Source: Devosia indica (GTDB taxonomy: Bacteria; Pseudomonadota; Alphaproteobacteria; Rhizobiales; Devosiaceae). From it: a stretch of 64,000 nt of DNA. Position 1 is the first letter of the stretch. Each line of letters starts with the position of its first letter. The notes under the pieces are model-generated. The model was not told where the DNA came from, searched no databases, and saw only the letters and a list, made by a program, of their open reading frames with translations. The DNA lies in assembly GCF_003056405.1 (NCBI RefSeq), contig NZ_PYVZ01000009.1:1-64000 (forward strand), given 5' to 3'. Position numbers and translations under genes: made by a program. Below are positions 44,949 to 53,819 of the stretch, piece after piece.

Positions 44949-45520
44949 CCCGTGCCCGCGCCGGGCGGGCCTTCAGCCTCCAATTGCCGCGCCAGGCGCA
45001 TCAGAGCCTGGTCCTTGATGCCCAATTGGCTGAGGTGATGAGCCGTGTTGAGCACATAATCGACATTGCGGCCGGATATCCCCACCCCCGCGCGGATCAT
45101 CGCCACCTGCTCCTCAAGGCTTAGCTGCCCGGCAAACTGCTCGTGGCTTTCGTCCACCACATAGGTCAGCGCCCTGACCCGGCGGCCATCGGCCAGCGTT
45201 ACTGGCCGCCAGACATCGCGGTAAACCGCCGTCACCAGTTCACGAGCATCGAGATATGCCCGCACTTCGGCCCAGGCATTGGCACACACTTCAAACGCCA
45301 TGCCCCGGCAGGACCCGCCGCGTGTCAATCCGAAGACCAGCCCGGGCACATCCCGCGTGCCCCGATGATGATGTGATATGATCGAAAGCGAGCGATGCGC
45401 CCCGCGCAACAGCCCCAATTGCGCGCCAAGAAACGAAAAGCCGGGGTTCCAGATCAGCGATCCATAGCCAAAAACCCAGTACGTTTTTTCCGACGCTTCG
45501 AAATCTCGTTCATTCGCCAT
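44936..45520 (-). CDS. ChaC-like gamma-glutamylcyclotransferase, second copy
   Basis: A 194-residue ChaC-family protein with the YGSL loop in WVFGYGSLIWNPGF at about residue 18 and LTRGGSCRGMAFEV. It is shorter than the 38.3-kb homologue because it lacks about 40 N-terminal residues. It starts at ATG 45520 and converges on the small LexA-box gene. In many relatives a ChaC gene stands beside the DUF2125 and prephenate dehydrogenase genes, as here. Confidence 0.92.
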   Translation of the reverse strand: MANERDFEASEKTYWVFGYGSLIWNPGFSFLGAQLGLLRGAHRSLSIISHHHRGTRDVPGLVFGLTRGGSCRGMAFEVCANAWAEVRAYLDARELVTAVYRDVWRPVTLADGRRVRALTYVVDESHEQFAGQLSLEEQVAMIRAGVGISGRNVDYVLNTAHHLSQLGIKDQALMRLARQLEAEGPPGAGTGQAA

Positions 45521-45671
45521 AGCGCAACCACTTTCCCCATTAGGCTAGCGACACCAATCGGACCGGGCAAGGTCATCCTAAGCCCGCCTGACCACTCGGG
45601 GATATGTGGCGCCTGACAGGCGTGCTGCAAACCCGCTTCTGACAAGTCCGCAGCAAGGCTATGAAGAGGCC

Positions 45672-46643
45672 ATGAAAAAGCGAATCATCATCCTGGGCAG
45701 CCTGGTCCTGCTCGTCGTCATGGCCTGGACCGGTGCCTGGTTCTTCATCGCCGGCCAGTTGCGCCAGCAAATCGAGCTGCAGGCGCTTGCCGACGGCGAG
45801 ACAGCCCCCCAACTGGTCTGCGGCAGCCTCGACATTGGCGGCTTCCCCTTCCGCTTCGATATCGAATGCGCATCCGCCTCGGTGGTCTCGGGCGACCTGC
45901 TGGTCGAAATTCCCTATATGCGGGCCAGCGCCATGGTCTATCGGCCCAATCATCTGCTCGGCGCTGCTACCGGCCCAATTGCCCTCTCCGATGCCTTTAC
46001 CGGCACGCGGCAGGAAGTGAACTGGACCGGGAGCGAAGCCAGCCTCAGGATCGAAAACTGGCGCATCGCCCGGCTCTCCATCATCGCCGATGGCGTCACC
46101 TGGACCGACCAGCTCTTCGGCGACACGCTGATTGCCGAGGCCGGTCATATCGAAGCCCACCTGCTCGACATGCCCGAGATGCACGATGAGGGGGCCGGCC
46201 GCGCCGCCCTTGCCGGCTATTTGCGGGCCGAGGCGCTGTCGGCTCCCGGCATCGCGCTTACCGACACCAATGCCGAAATCGAACTGGAAGTCACCGCCCT
46301 GCCCGATGACATCCGCGATTGGGGTGCAGTGCCCATTCTACCCGACTGGCAACAGGCCGGGGGTAAATTGCGCATCGTGGGCATCCGCGCCAATGACGGG
46401 ACGGCCGACCTCAACGCCAGCGGCGAACTGACGCTCGACGCCCAAGGCTATCCGACCGGGTCGATCAGCATCGATTCCCTGGGCGTTGCCGAGCGCATCG
46501 GTCCCTATCTGGAGGAACCCTGGCGTACCCTGGTGCTGGGCGTACCCGGCGAGACCGGCCGGCACAGCAACCAGCTCAACTTCGCCGGCGGGGGAATTTC
46601 TTCAGGTCTGGTGCCGATCGCCGCCCTGGCACCGCTGTTCTGA
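45672..46643 (+). CDS. DUF2125 envelope protein
   Basis: A 323-residue protein with an N-terminal membrane anchor or signal (IIILGSLVLLVVMAWTGAWFFIAG) and a long beta-rich outer region with LVCGSLDIGGFPFRFDIECASA and WRIARLSIIADGV. These fit the alphaproteobacterial DUF2125 family, whose function is unknown. I chose ATG 45672, preceded by GAAGAGG, over an earlier in-frame ATG. The 3-prime end abuts the second palindromic repeat array. Confidence 0.85.
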   Translation: MKKRIIILGSLVLLVVMAWTGAWFFIAGQLRQQIELQALADGETAPQLVCGSLDIGGFPFRFDIECASASVVSGDLLVEIPYMRASAMVYRPNHLLGAATGPIALSDAFTGTRQEVNWTGSEASLRIENWRIARLSIIADGVTWTDQLFGDTLIAEAGHIEAHLLDMPEMHDEGAGRAALAGYLRAEALSAPGIALTDTNAEIELEVTALPDDIRDWGAVPILPDWQQAGGKLRIVGIRANDGTADLNASGELTLDAQGYPTGSISIDSLGVAERIGPYLEEPWRTLVLGVPGETGRHSNQLNFAGGGISSGLVPIAALAPLF

Positions 46644-46647
46644 CAGC

Positions 46648-46809
46648 GCCAGCCATTCGAGCATAGCTCTCATGGCCTTGAGCCCTCAAATCGCTCCACT
46701 GGAGCGATTTGCCCTGTGGGACTTCGCCAGCCATTCGAGCATAGCTCTCATGGCCTTGAGCCCTCAAATCGCTCCACTGGAGCGATTTGCCCTGTGGGAC
46801 GGGCTCAAG
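46648..46809. repeat. Tandem palindromic repeat array, locus 2 (78-bp period)
   Basis: Two copies of a 78-bp unit related to the array at 15.7 kb. Each holds the GCCATTCGAGC/GCTCTCATGGC palindrome and the AAATCGCTCCA-C-TGGAGCGATTT palindrome. The outer stem GGGCTCAAG/CTTGAGCCC differs from GGCTACAAG/CTTGTAGCC at locus 1 by matched changes on both sides. It lies between the DUF2125 gene and the convergent prephenate dehydrogenase gene and takes in the latter's stop codon. Confidence 0.9.
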
Positions 46810-47776
46810 CATCATCGCCGCCGCCGTGTTCGCGCACAAAGGGCACGTCCGGGGTCGGCGGGGTTTCATGCGGGCGGCCGAAATCGGGGGCGGCGGTTTC
46901 CTGGCCGGCATCGATGATCGAGCGGCGGATGGCGCGGGTGCGGGTGAACATGGTTTCGAGCGCAGCGCCATCGCCATTGCGCACCGCACGCTGCAGCACC
47001 GAAAGGTCCTCGCTGAACCGTCCCAGCATTTCGAGCACCGCGTCCTTATTGGTGAGGAACACGTCGCGCCACATCACCGGGTCGGAGGCGGCAATGCGGG
47101 TGAAATCGCGAAAGCCCGAAGCCGAGAACTTGATCACTTCCGACTGCGTCGCTGCTTCGAGATCGGCCACCGTGCCCACGATATTATAGGCGACCAGATG
47201 CGGAATATGGCTGGTGATGGCCAGCACCATATCGTGATGGGCCGCATCCATGCATTCCACCATCGAGCCCATGGCCTGCCAGAAGCTGACGAGCTTGTCC
47301 GTATCGGCCTGCGGTACACCCTGGGTGGGCGTAAGGACGCACCAGCGCCCGGCAAACAGTTCGGCAAAGCCTGCCGAGGGACCGGAATGCTCCGTGCCGG
47401 CGATGGGATGGCCGGGAATGAAGCTGACCCCCCGGGGCACATGCGGCCCGACCACGCGAACCACATGCTCCTTGACCGAACCGACATCGGAGAGGATTGC
47501 GCCGGGCTCCAGATGCGGCCCAATGGCTTCTGCCAGCGCCGCATAGGCGCCAACCGGGGCGCAGAGAATGACGAGGTCAGCACCGCGCACGGCTTCTGCC
47601 GCATCGAGCGTATAGATATCGCCCAGACCCAGTTCGCGCGCCTCGTCCAGCGTTTCCTGGCGACGCGTGGCGATGGAAATGACCTCCACCAGCCCTTGCC
47701 GCCGGGCGGCCAGGGCAATCGAGGAGCCGATCAGGCCGATGCCGATCAGTGCCAGCTTCTTGAAATGCACGCTCAT
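46805..47776 (-). CDS. tyrA: Prephenate/arogenate dehydrogenase
   Basis: A NAD-dependent dehydrogenase of tyrosine synthesis, TyrA/TyrC type without a chorismate mutase domain. The Rossmann motif GIGLIGSS is near residue 12, and DVGSVKEHVV and the catalytic-His region GHPIAGTEHSGP are present. It is 323 residues from ATG 47776, which overlaps the hisC stop by 4 bp. The close pairing with hisC fits, because HisC-like enzymes often also transaminate aromatic precursors. Confidence 0.94.
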   Translation of the reverse strand: MSVHFKKLALIGIGLIGSSIALAARRQGLVEVISIATRRQETLDEARELGLGDIYTLDAAEAVRGADLVILCAPVGAYAALAEAIGPHLEPGAILSDVGSVKEHVVRVVGPHVPRGVSFIPGHPIAGTEHSGPSAGFAELFAGRWCVLTPTQGVPQADTDKLVSFWQAMGSMVECMDAAHHDMVLAITSHIPHLVAYNIVGTVADLEAATQSEVIKFSASGFRDFTRIAASDPVMWRDVFLTNKDAVLEMLGRFSEDLSVLQRAVRNGDGAALETMFTRTRAIRRSIIDAGQETAAPDFGRPHETPPTPDVPFVREHGGGDDA

Positions 47777-48867
47777 TGGGTTTGGTCCATGGATTTGAGC
47801 ACTTTGGCGACGCCGCGCATGGCGTCTTCCGAGCCGATGGAAATGCGCAACCCGTTGTCGATGCCATAGGAGGCGCCGATTTCGCGCACGATATAGCCCG
47901 CAGCGGCCAGGGCGGCAAAGGCGGCAGACGCCGTTTCGGACGTGTCGAACAGCACCATGACGAAATTGGCCTGGCTGGGCACGACGCGCATGCGATTGCC
48001 GGCCAGCTCGGCGCTCAACCAGTCGCGCCATTGCGCATTATGCGCCTTGAGCCTCGCGTTGAACTCGGTGTCACGCGTTGCGGCGGCCCCCGCCATCTGC
48101 GCCGGCAGGTTGACATTGAACGGCCCACGAATGCGGTTGATCGCATCCACGATATGGTCCGGGCCCACCATCCAGCCGATCCGGGCGGCGGCCAGCCCCA
48201 TCTTGGAGAAGGTTCGGACCATCACGACATTGTCGTTGGCGCGCACCAGGTCCAGCCCAACCTCGAAATCATCGGCCGTGACATATTCTGCATAGGCATT
48301 GTCGACCACCAGCAGGATATCGGGCCGCAGACCGGCATGCAGCCGACGCACCTCGGCAGCGCTGAGATAGGTGCCGGTGGGATTGTTGGGATTGGCCAGC
48401 CAGACCACCTTGGCGCGCGGGGTGACCGCAGCCAGCAGGGCATCGACATCGGCCCGGTAGTCGGTCTCCTCGACCATGACGATCGTGGCGCCGGCCGCCT
48501 TGGTGATGATCGGATAGACCGAAAAGCCGTACCGGTTCATCACGGCTTCATCGCCACCGCCCAGATAGGTCTGGGCCAGCAGGTGCAGCAGATCATCCGA
48601 GCCATTGCCGCAGACAATGGAATTGGGGTCGATGCCATGTACCTCGCCCAGCGCCTCACGCAGCACGCGCGACGAGCCTTCGGGATAGACCTCGAGCCGG
48701 GCGGCACCCTCGAGCATGGCGGCCAGCGCCTTGGGGCTGGCACCGAGCGGGGACTCATTGGCCGACAGCTTGATGGTCTGGCTGCCCGGCGCGCCGGACT
48801 TGCCCGGCAGATAGGGCGCAATATCGAGAATGCCGGGCTGAGGAATGGGACGTTTCGGTTCGGACAT
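47773..48867 (-). CDS. hisC: Histidinol-phosphate aminotransferase
   Basis: A PLP-dependent class I/II aminotransferase of 364 residues. It has KLSANESPLGASPKALAAM near the start, NPNNPTGTYL in the middle and the PLP-lysine region RTFSKMGLAAARIGW. It probably serves histidine synthesis and, judging from its coupling to prephenate dehydrogenase, perhaps aromatic amino acids too. ATG 48867 gives the usual start; the ribosome binding site is weak. A 49-codon upstream extension was rejected. Confidence 0.93.
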   Translation of the reverse strand: MSEPKRPIPQPGILDIAPYLPGKSGAPGSQTIKLSANESPLGASPKALAAMLEGAARLEVYPEGSSRVLREALGEVHGIDPNSIVCGNGSDDLLHLLAQTYLGGGDEAVMNRYGFSVYPIITKAAGATIVMVEETDYRADVDALLAAVTPRAKVVWLANPNNPTGTYLSAAEVRRLHAGLRPDILLVVDNAYAEYVTADDFEVGLDLVRANDNVVMVRTFSKMGLAAARIGWMVGPDHIVDAINRIRGPFNVNLPAQMAGAAATRDTEFNARLKAHNAQWRDWLSAELAGNRMRVVPSQANFVMVLFDTSETASAAFAALAAAGYIVREIGASYGIDNGLRISIGSEDAMRGVAKVLKSMDQTQ

Positions 48868-48967
48868 GAGACTGTTCAACAAGGCAGGAAAACCCGCGCG
48901 GACCATAGGCAAAGCCATGCGCAAAGGCAAAGACTTCGCACGCAGGTCCTTTGAATCGGGAAACGGC

Positions 48968-49699
48968 CTACCCGCTGCGGGCCGTCGCCGTCGACATTCC
49001 CGGTACGCGGACATAGCGGGCGGCCCGTTTGCGGCGGGGCACGGCCGGAAACGCTTCCTTGCGGGCGCGGATACAGATGACCCCGCTCATGGCCGGGCCC
49101 AGCATCCGGCCGAAACGCTCGAAGAAACGCGGATATCTGAGCACCAGCCGCGACTGGAAGGGCGGCAGGAACAGCGCATCGCGCCAGGCCTCGGGCACAA
49201 AGCTGTGGTCACGCAAAAGCTTGTCGAGCTGGCCGCCCGAATAGGGATTGCCCTGGCCGAAGGGCGTATTGTCGCGCTGCGCCCAGATGCCCCGGCGGCG
49301 CGGCACCACCAGCAGCAAATGACCATTGGGCGCAGTGACGCGCCAGAGCTCGCGCATCAGCTCTTCTGCGTCGGCCACGTGCTCAAGCGCATGAATGGCA
49401 ACGGTCAGGTCGATGGCGGCATCGGTCAGCGGCATTTCGAGCGGATCGCACAGCACGGTGTGGGACGGCCCCTCGCGCGGCCAGGCCGAGGCGCCCTGGC
49501 GTTCGGGCATGAAAGCCAGCACCCGCTCGGCGCGCTCAAGGGTGAAGCGCAGATAGGGCGTGGCAAAGCCCAGGCCCAGAATGCGCCGCCTGGTCACATC
49601 GCCCGCCAGCTCCATGACCTGTTCGCGCACCAGCGCCCGGGACAAGCGCCCGAGCGGGGATTTGTAGAACGCGATGAGACGGACGACATCACTGGTCAT
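48968..49699 (-). CDS. SAM-dependent methyltransferase
   Basis: A 243-residue class I methyltransferase. Motif I is degenerate (RRILGLGFATPYL), and the methyltransferase core reads DPLEMPLTDAAIDLTVAIHALEHVADAEELMRELWRVTAPNGHLLLVVP. The C-terminal part is Arg-rich. The substrate is unknown. The start at ATG 49699 is divergent from gloB across 104 bp, a conserved neighbour in this order of bacteria. Confidence 0.85.
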   Translation of the reverse strand: MTSDVVRLIAFYKSPLGRLSRALVREQVMELAGDVTRRRILGLGFATPYLRFTLERAERVLAFMPERQGASAWPREGPSHTVLCDPLEMPLTDAAIDLTVAIHALEHVADAEELMRELWRVTAPNGHLLLVVPRRRGIWAQRDNTPFGQGNPYSGGQLDKLLRDHSFVPEAWRDALFLPPFQSRLVLRYPRFFERFGRMLGPAMSGVICIRARKEAFPAVPRRKRAARYVRVPGMSTATARSG

Positions 49700-49803
49700 T
49701 GGGCGAACTTGCCAAAGCGCCGTGATCTTGTCCAATGCGGCATTGTCATTATGCAGCGGCCTCCCTAGCTTGCGGGCAGATTCCAAATCGAAGGAGACAG
49801 AAT

Positions 49804-50571
49804 ATGGGCCTGATCGTGGAGGTATTCGCCGCCCGCAGTGATAATTTCGGCTATCTGGTACATGACCAGGCCTCGGGCCGGACCGCCGCCATCGATGCCC
49901 CCGAGGCCGGCCCGATTCGCGCCGCACTCGAGCAGCGCGGCTGGACGCTGACCGACATCTTCATCACCCACCATCATATCGACCATGTCGAGGCCATTGC
50001 CGAACTCAAAGAGGCTTTTGGCACCCGCGTGGTCGGCCCGCGCGATGAAGCCGACAAGATCGAGGGACTCGACGAGCTGGTGGGCGATGGCGACACGCTC
50101 GAACTGGGCGAGACCCGCTTTGCGGTGATGGCGACGCCCGGCCACACGCTGGGGCATGTGGTGTTCTATGACGCGGAAGGCGGGCATCTCTTTTCTGCCG
50201 ACGCGCTGTTTTCGCTCGGTGTGGGACGGATGTTCGAGGGCACGCCGGGACCGATGTGGGCCGGCCTCAAGCGCCTGCGTGAGCTGCCGGACGACACGCT
50301 GGTTTATTGCGGGCACGAATATACACAATCCAACGCCAAATTCGCCCTCTCCATTGACCCGGACAATGCTGCGCTCAAGACCCGTGCCGCCGAGGTGGAA
50401 AGCCTGCGCGCTGCTGGCCGGCCGACCATTCCATTCAATCTGGGCGAGGACAAAAAGGCCAACCCGTTCCTGCGCGCCGATGCGCCCGAACTGGCCAGGC
50501 ATTATGGCCTGGACGGCGCCGATCCGGCGGAAGTTTTCGCCGCCATCCGCAAGGGCAAGGACACTTTCTGA
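49804..50571 (+). CDS. gloB: Hydroxyacylglutathione hydrolase (glyoxalase II)
   Basis: GloB hydrolyses S-D-lactoylglutathione in methylglyoxal detoxification. The metallo-beta-lactamase motif THHHIDH is at about residues 54-60, and GHTLGHVVFY and the C-terminal HEYTQSNAKFA region are typical. It is 255 residues, with a strong AAGGAG site. A terminator follows 26 bp after the stop codon. Confidence 0.95.
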   Translation: MGLIVEVFAARSDNFGYLVHDQASGRTAAIDAPEAGPIRAALEQRGWTLTDIFITHHHIDHVEAIAELKEAFGTRVVGPRDEADKIEGLDELVGDGDTLELGETRFAVMATPGHTLGHVVFYDAEGGHLFSADALFSLGVGRMFEGTPGPMWAGLKRLRELPDDTLVYCGHEYTQSNAKFALSIDPDNAALKTRAAEVESLRAAGRPTIPFNLGEDKKANPFLRADAPELARHYGLDGADPAEVFAAIRKGKDTF

Positions 50572-50597
50572 CGCCTGACCCAATCTCTACAAGCTGC

Positions 50598-50626
50598 AAG
50601 GCCGCTCCCCACGAGCGGCCTTTTTT
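50598..50626 (+). terminator. Rho-independent terminator of gloB
   Basis: AAGGCCGCTC at 50598-50607 pairs with GAGCGGCCTT at 50613-50622 around a 5-base loop and runs into a T6 tract. Confidence 0.92.
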
Positions 50627-50678
50627 GTGCATGTGTTGGTGCACTTGGCTGTGAACCGATCACATTTGCGGATCGAAC

Positions 50679-50690
50679 TTTGTTAACAAA
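50679..50690. promoter_or_regulatory. Perfect 12-bp palindrome upstream of a sigma-54 promoter
   Basis: TTTGTTAACAAA reads the same on both strands and lies about 12 bp upstream of the sigma-54-like promoter. It could bind a dimeric regulator or be an IHF-like bend site. The sequence alone cannot decide. Confidence 0.4.
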
Positions 50691-50701
50691 CTGTTACCAT
50701 C

Positions 50702-50716
50702 TGGCACGGCGCTTGC
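50702..50716 (+). promoter_or_regulatory. Sigma-54 (RpoN) promoter
   Basis: TGGCACG at 50702-50708, four bases, then TTGC at 50713-50716 fits the -24/-12 consensus TGGCACG-N4-TTGC exactly; the preceding C also fits. The invariant GG and GC elements have the required spacing. Transcription should start near 50728, just before the small gene at 50775. Confidence 0.8.
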
Positions 50717-50774
50717 CCCATTTGGGGGTATGCAGCCGCAAGGTCTGTGCCATTCCGGCACAGGGCGGCCCGAA

Positions 50775-51047
50775 ATGGTACAGTCGATGTCCGATCTGGC
50801 ACAAAGCGAAACAGTTTCCGCTCCCCTGCCCGTGGCGCAGGGCCCGGCAACGCCGCGTCCATCGCTGGCCTTTTCCGCCCCGACCGCCGCCTTTGTCAGC
50901 CAGTTGATTGCCGCGCGCGCCCATATGCCCGGCCAGCGTGCCCGTCGCAACGGCACTGCCGAGGGCGCCGTGGGCGCCTATGGGCAGACCGCGAGGCTCA
51001 CCCAGCGGCGCATGCCGCAGGGCTATCGCAAGACCGTGGTTGCCTGA
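50775..51047 (+). CDS. Small Arg-rich hypothetical protein under a sigma-54-type promoter
   Basis: About 90 residues: a Pro/Ala-rich first third (SETVSAPLPVAQGPATPRP), then AAFVSQLIAARAHMPGQRARRNG and a C-terminal basic end RRMPQGYRKTVVA. There is no membrane helix, signal peptide or cysteine. I do not recognise a named family, though short proteins ending in this style recur in the order (from memory, unverified). ATG 50775 is preferred, because the predicted transcription start near 50728 would leave only two leader bases for ATG 50730, and AGGG lies 9 bases before 50775. Confidence 0.65.
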   Translation: MVQSMSDLAQSETVSAPLPVAQGPATPRPSLAFSAPTAAFVSQLIAARAHMPGQRARRNGTAEGAVGAYGQTARLTQRRMPQGYRKTVVA

Positions 51048-51073
51048 CCCTGCGAACGGGCTGAGCCTGCCGC

Positions 51074-51526
51074 TCAGGTCATCGACACGTCGCGGCTGGC
51101 CGATGTGATCGACACGGTAAAGCCGGCCACCACATCGATCAGGCTCATCACCATGAGCAGGAAAAAGACCGAGCTCGAGGCCGCGCCGACCAGCAGGAAT
51201 TCCACGAGGAAGGCGACAAACACCACCATGGACAGCATGTGCTCAACGATCGAGGAGCGCGCCGTGTTGGTGGATTTGAGCACCTCGAAGAACAACAGGA
51301 TGATGCCGACAACGAGCAGGAAGTCGCCCGCGCTGATCGCCCAGGGCATGCCCGAAGGCATGGGAATGGAGAACATGCCGGCGCCCCAATTGGCCGGATT
51401 GCCGCCAAATAGCAGGAACACCACCAGGTTATAGGCCAGGAATGGCAGCACCAGCAGGGGGACGATGAAGCCATTGCCGCGCGGGCGCGGGCCGCGCTGG
51501 GTCGGCAGGACAACGGTTTCACTCAT
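51074..51526 (-). CDS. Four-helix inner-membrane hypothetical protein
   Basis: A 150-residue protein with four predicted membrane helices, at about residues 19-40 (GFIVPLLVLPFLAYNLVVFLL), 62-84 (SAGDFLLVVGIILLFFEVL), 94-115 and 118-140. A basic N-terminal stretch (RGPRPRGN) suggests a cytoplasmic start. The family is unrecognised. The ATG has GGAG about 8 bases upstream. It converges on the sigma-54 gene with 26 bp between the stop codons. Confidence 0.8.
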   Translation of the reverse strand: MSETVVLPTQRGPRPRGNGFIVPLLVLPFLAYNLVVFLLFGGNPANWGAGMFSIPMPSGMPWAISAGDFLLVVGIILLFFEVLKSTNTARSSIVEHMLSMVVFVAFLVEFLLVGAASSSVFFLLMVMSLIDVVAGFTVSITSASRDVSMT

Positions 51527-51690
51527 GGCGGGTCTCCAGTTCGACCCGGCCACCATGCCAGAGGATAATGAGCAGTGAAAGACATCGTTATTCTCAAAAA
51601 AGCCGTCGCTGGATTGTTCAATGGGCACTGTCCTGATCGTCGTATCGTCGAACGCCGCCGATCCGGCCGGTGCAAACAGGAGGACGCCCC

Positions 51691-52173
51691 ATGCCCAATG
51701 CCAAGAACACGATCTGCATCTGGTACGATACCGGCGCCGAAGAGGCGGCCAATTTCTATGCCCAGACCTTTCCCGATACCCGGGTCAACGCCGTGCATAC
51801 CGCGCCCAGCGACAATCCCTCGACCAAGGCCGGGGCCGTATTGACGGTGGACTTCACGGTGATGGGCATTCCCTGCATCGGGCTCAATGGCGGCCCGGCC
51901 TTCAAGCATTCCGAAGCCTTTTCCATGCAGATCGCTACCGAAGACCAGGCCGAAACCGACCGCTATTGGGACGCCATCGTCGGCAATGGCGGCAAGGAAA
52001 GCATGTGTGGCTGGTGCAGCGACAAATGGGGCATCCACTGGCAGATCACCCCGCGCGTCCTCAGTGAGGCCATGCAGCAGGGCGGTGACGTCGCCAAACG
52101 CGCCTTCGATGCCATGATGGAGATGAAAAAGATCGACGTGGCGAGGATCGAGGCGGCGGTCAGGGGCGCCTGA
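51691..52173 (+). CDS. VOC-superfamily (PhnB-like) protein
   Basis: A 160-residue protein of the vicinal-oxygen-chelate fold, PhnB/3-demethylubiquinone-methyltransferase-like subgroup. It has CIWYDTGAEEAANFYAQTFPDTRV at the start, GIPCIGLNGGPAFKHSEAFSMQI in the middle and CGWCSDKWGIHWQITP near the end. No enzyme activity can be assigned. The ATG has an AGGAGG site. Confidence 0.9.
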   Translation: MPNAKNTICIWYDTGAEEAANFYAQTFPDTRVNAVHTAPSDNPSTKAGAVLTVDFTVMGIPCIGLNGGPAFKHSEAFSMQIATEDQAETDRYWDAIVGNGGKESMCGWCSDKWGIHWQITPRVLSEAMQQGGDVAKRAFDAMMEMKKIDVARIEAAVRGA

Positions 52174-52180
52174 CAGCTAA

Positions 52181-52295
52181 ACACCCCCTCCCGACCTCCC
52201 CCAGAAGGAGAGGAGGAGAAGAGGTGCGATAACCCGAGGCCACCGATTCCACGATAGATCCCTCCCCCTTCTTCAGGAGGAGGTTAGGTGGGGGA
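52181..52295. repeat. Imperfect inverted repeat element between the VOC gene and fumC
   Basis: A pyrimidine-rich arm at 52181-52208 (starting ACACCCCCTCCCGACC) is matched by an inverted, imperfect copy at about 52268-52295. It sits between convergent stop codons and resembles other palindromic intergenic elements in the window. It may also serve as a terminator. Confidence 0.65.
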
Positions 52296-52297
52296 CC

Positions 52298-53698
52298 CTA
52301 CTGCTTCAGCTTGAGCGGCCCGACCATCTGCTCGGGCTTGACCTCGGCGTCGAATTCCTCGGCGGTGAGCAGCCCGAGATTGATCGCCTCTTCCTTGAGC
52401 GTGGTGCCGTTCCTGTGCGCGGTCTTGGCGATCTTGGCGGCATTGTCGTAGCCGATCTTCCTGTTGAGCGCGGTCACCAGCATCAGCGACTGGTCGACAA
52501 GCTGCTTGATGCGCGTGGCATCGGGTTCGATGCCGACCGCGCAATTGTCGTTGAACGACTTGGCTGCATCGGCCAGGAGACGCACCGACTGCAGGAAATT
52601 GTAGGCAATGACGGGCTTGAAGACGTTGAGCTCGAAATTGCCCTGGCTGGCAGCAAAGCCGATGGCGGCGTCATTGCCCATCACCTGGGCGACAACCATG
52701 GTCATGGCCTCGGACTGGGTCGGGTTGACCTTGCCCGGCATGATCGAGGAGCCCGGCTCGTTTTCCGGAATGGTGATCTCGCCCAGGCCGGAACGCGGGC
52801 CGGACGCCAGCCAGCGCACGTCATTGGCGATCTTCATGAAGGCGGCCGCGAGTTGCTTGAGCGCGCCCGAAGCGCCAACAAAGGCATCATGCCCGGCCAG
52901 CAGTGCGAACTTGTTCGGGCCGGTGGTGAAATCGCGGCCGGTCAGCGTGGCGATTTCCTGGGCCACGGTCACGGCATACTCGGGATGGGCGTTGAGCCCG
53001 GTGCCGACGGCAGTACCGCCCAGCGCCAGTTCCTTGAGTTGCGGCATGGTCGCCTTGATGGCGGCCAGGGCATAGTCGATCTGCGCCACCCAGCCCGATA
53101 TTTCCTGGCCCAGGGTCAGCGGGGTCGCGTCCTGCAGATGGGTGCGGCCGATCTTGACCACATCCATATAGTCTTCGGACTTGGCTGCCAGCGTGTCGCG
53201 CAACAGCATGACGCGCTCATAAAGATAGCCTTCGACCGCCTCGACCGCCGCGATATGCATGGCAGTGGGATAGGTGTCGTTGGACGACTGGCTCATATTG
53301 ACGTGGTCATTGGGGTGCACGGGCTTTTTCGAACCCATGGTGCCACCGGCCATTTCGATGGCGCGGTTCGAGATGACCTCGTTGACATTCATGTTGGACT
53401 GGGTGCCCGAGCCGGTCTGCCAGACCACCAGCGGGAAATGCTCGGAAAGCTGGCCCGAGATCACCTCATCGGCCGCGGCAACGACGAGGTCACGGGTGGC
53501 CTCATCCATCAGCCCCAGCTTGTGATTGGCCAGGGCAGCGGCTTTCTTCAGGATACCGAAGGCGGTGATGATCTCGGTGGGCATTTTTTCCCCGCCGATA
53601 TCGAAATTCTGGAGGCTCCGGGCGGTCTGCGCGCCATAATACTTGTCATTCGGAACCTCGATCTGGCCCATGGTATCCGATTCAACGCGCATGCTCAT
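52298..53698 (-). CDS. fumC: Fumarate hydratase class II
   Basis: FumC interconverts fumarate and malate in the TCA cycle. The superfamily signature [16 protein letters not shown] lies near residue 320. The N terminus ([26 protein letters not shown]) and [18 protein letters not shown] are class II fumarase features. It is 466 residues from ATG 53698, with an AGGGGCAAGG site. It lacks a [4Fe-4S] cluster motif, as expected for the class. Confidence 0.97.
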   Translation of the reverse strand: MSMRVESDTMGQIEVPNDKYYGAQTARSLQNFDIGGEKMPTEIITAFGILKKAAALANHKLGLMDEATRDLVVAAADEVISGQLSEHFPLVVWQTGSGTQSNMNVNEVISNRAIEMAGGTMGSKKPVHPNDHVNMSQSSNDTYPTAMHIAAVEAVEGYLYERVMLLRDTLAAKSEDYMDVVKIGRTHLQDATPLTLGQEISGWVAQIDYALAAIKATMPQLKELALGGTAVGTGLNAHPEYAVTVAQEIATLTGRDFTTGPNKFALLAGHDAFVGASGALKQLAAAFMKIANDVRWLASGPRSGLGEITIPENEPGSSIMPGKVNPTQSEAMTMVVAQVMGNDAAIGFAASQGNFELNVFKPVIAYNFLQSVRLLADAAKSFNDNCAVGIEPDATRIKQLVDQSLMLVTALNRKIGYDNAAKIAKTAHRNGTTLKEEAINLGLLTAEEFDAEVKPEQMVGPLKLKQ

Positions 53699-53737
53699 CC
53701 TTGCCCCTGGCTCCCAATTGGCCGCGCTCTGGCGGCA

Positions 53738-53775
53738 GAAAAACAAAACGGCCGACCCTTTTGGGGGCCGGCCGT
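53738..53775 (-). terminator. Rho-independent terminator of rpmF
   Basis: On the minus strand ACGGCCG plus CCC forms a stem with GGG plus CGGCCGT (one mismatch between them) around a short CCAAAA-type loop and is followed by TTTGTTTTT. It stands between the rpmF stop and the fumC start. Confidence 0.82.
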
Positions 53776-53819
53776 CGAGATATCAGAAAAAGCGCATCAG
53801 CGCCCGCTCGCCTTTCGGC

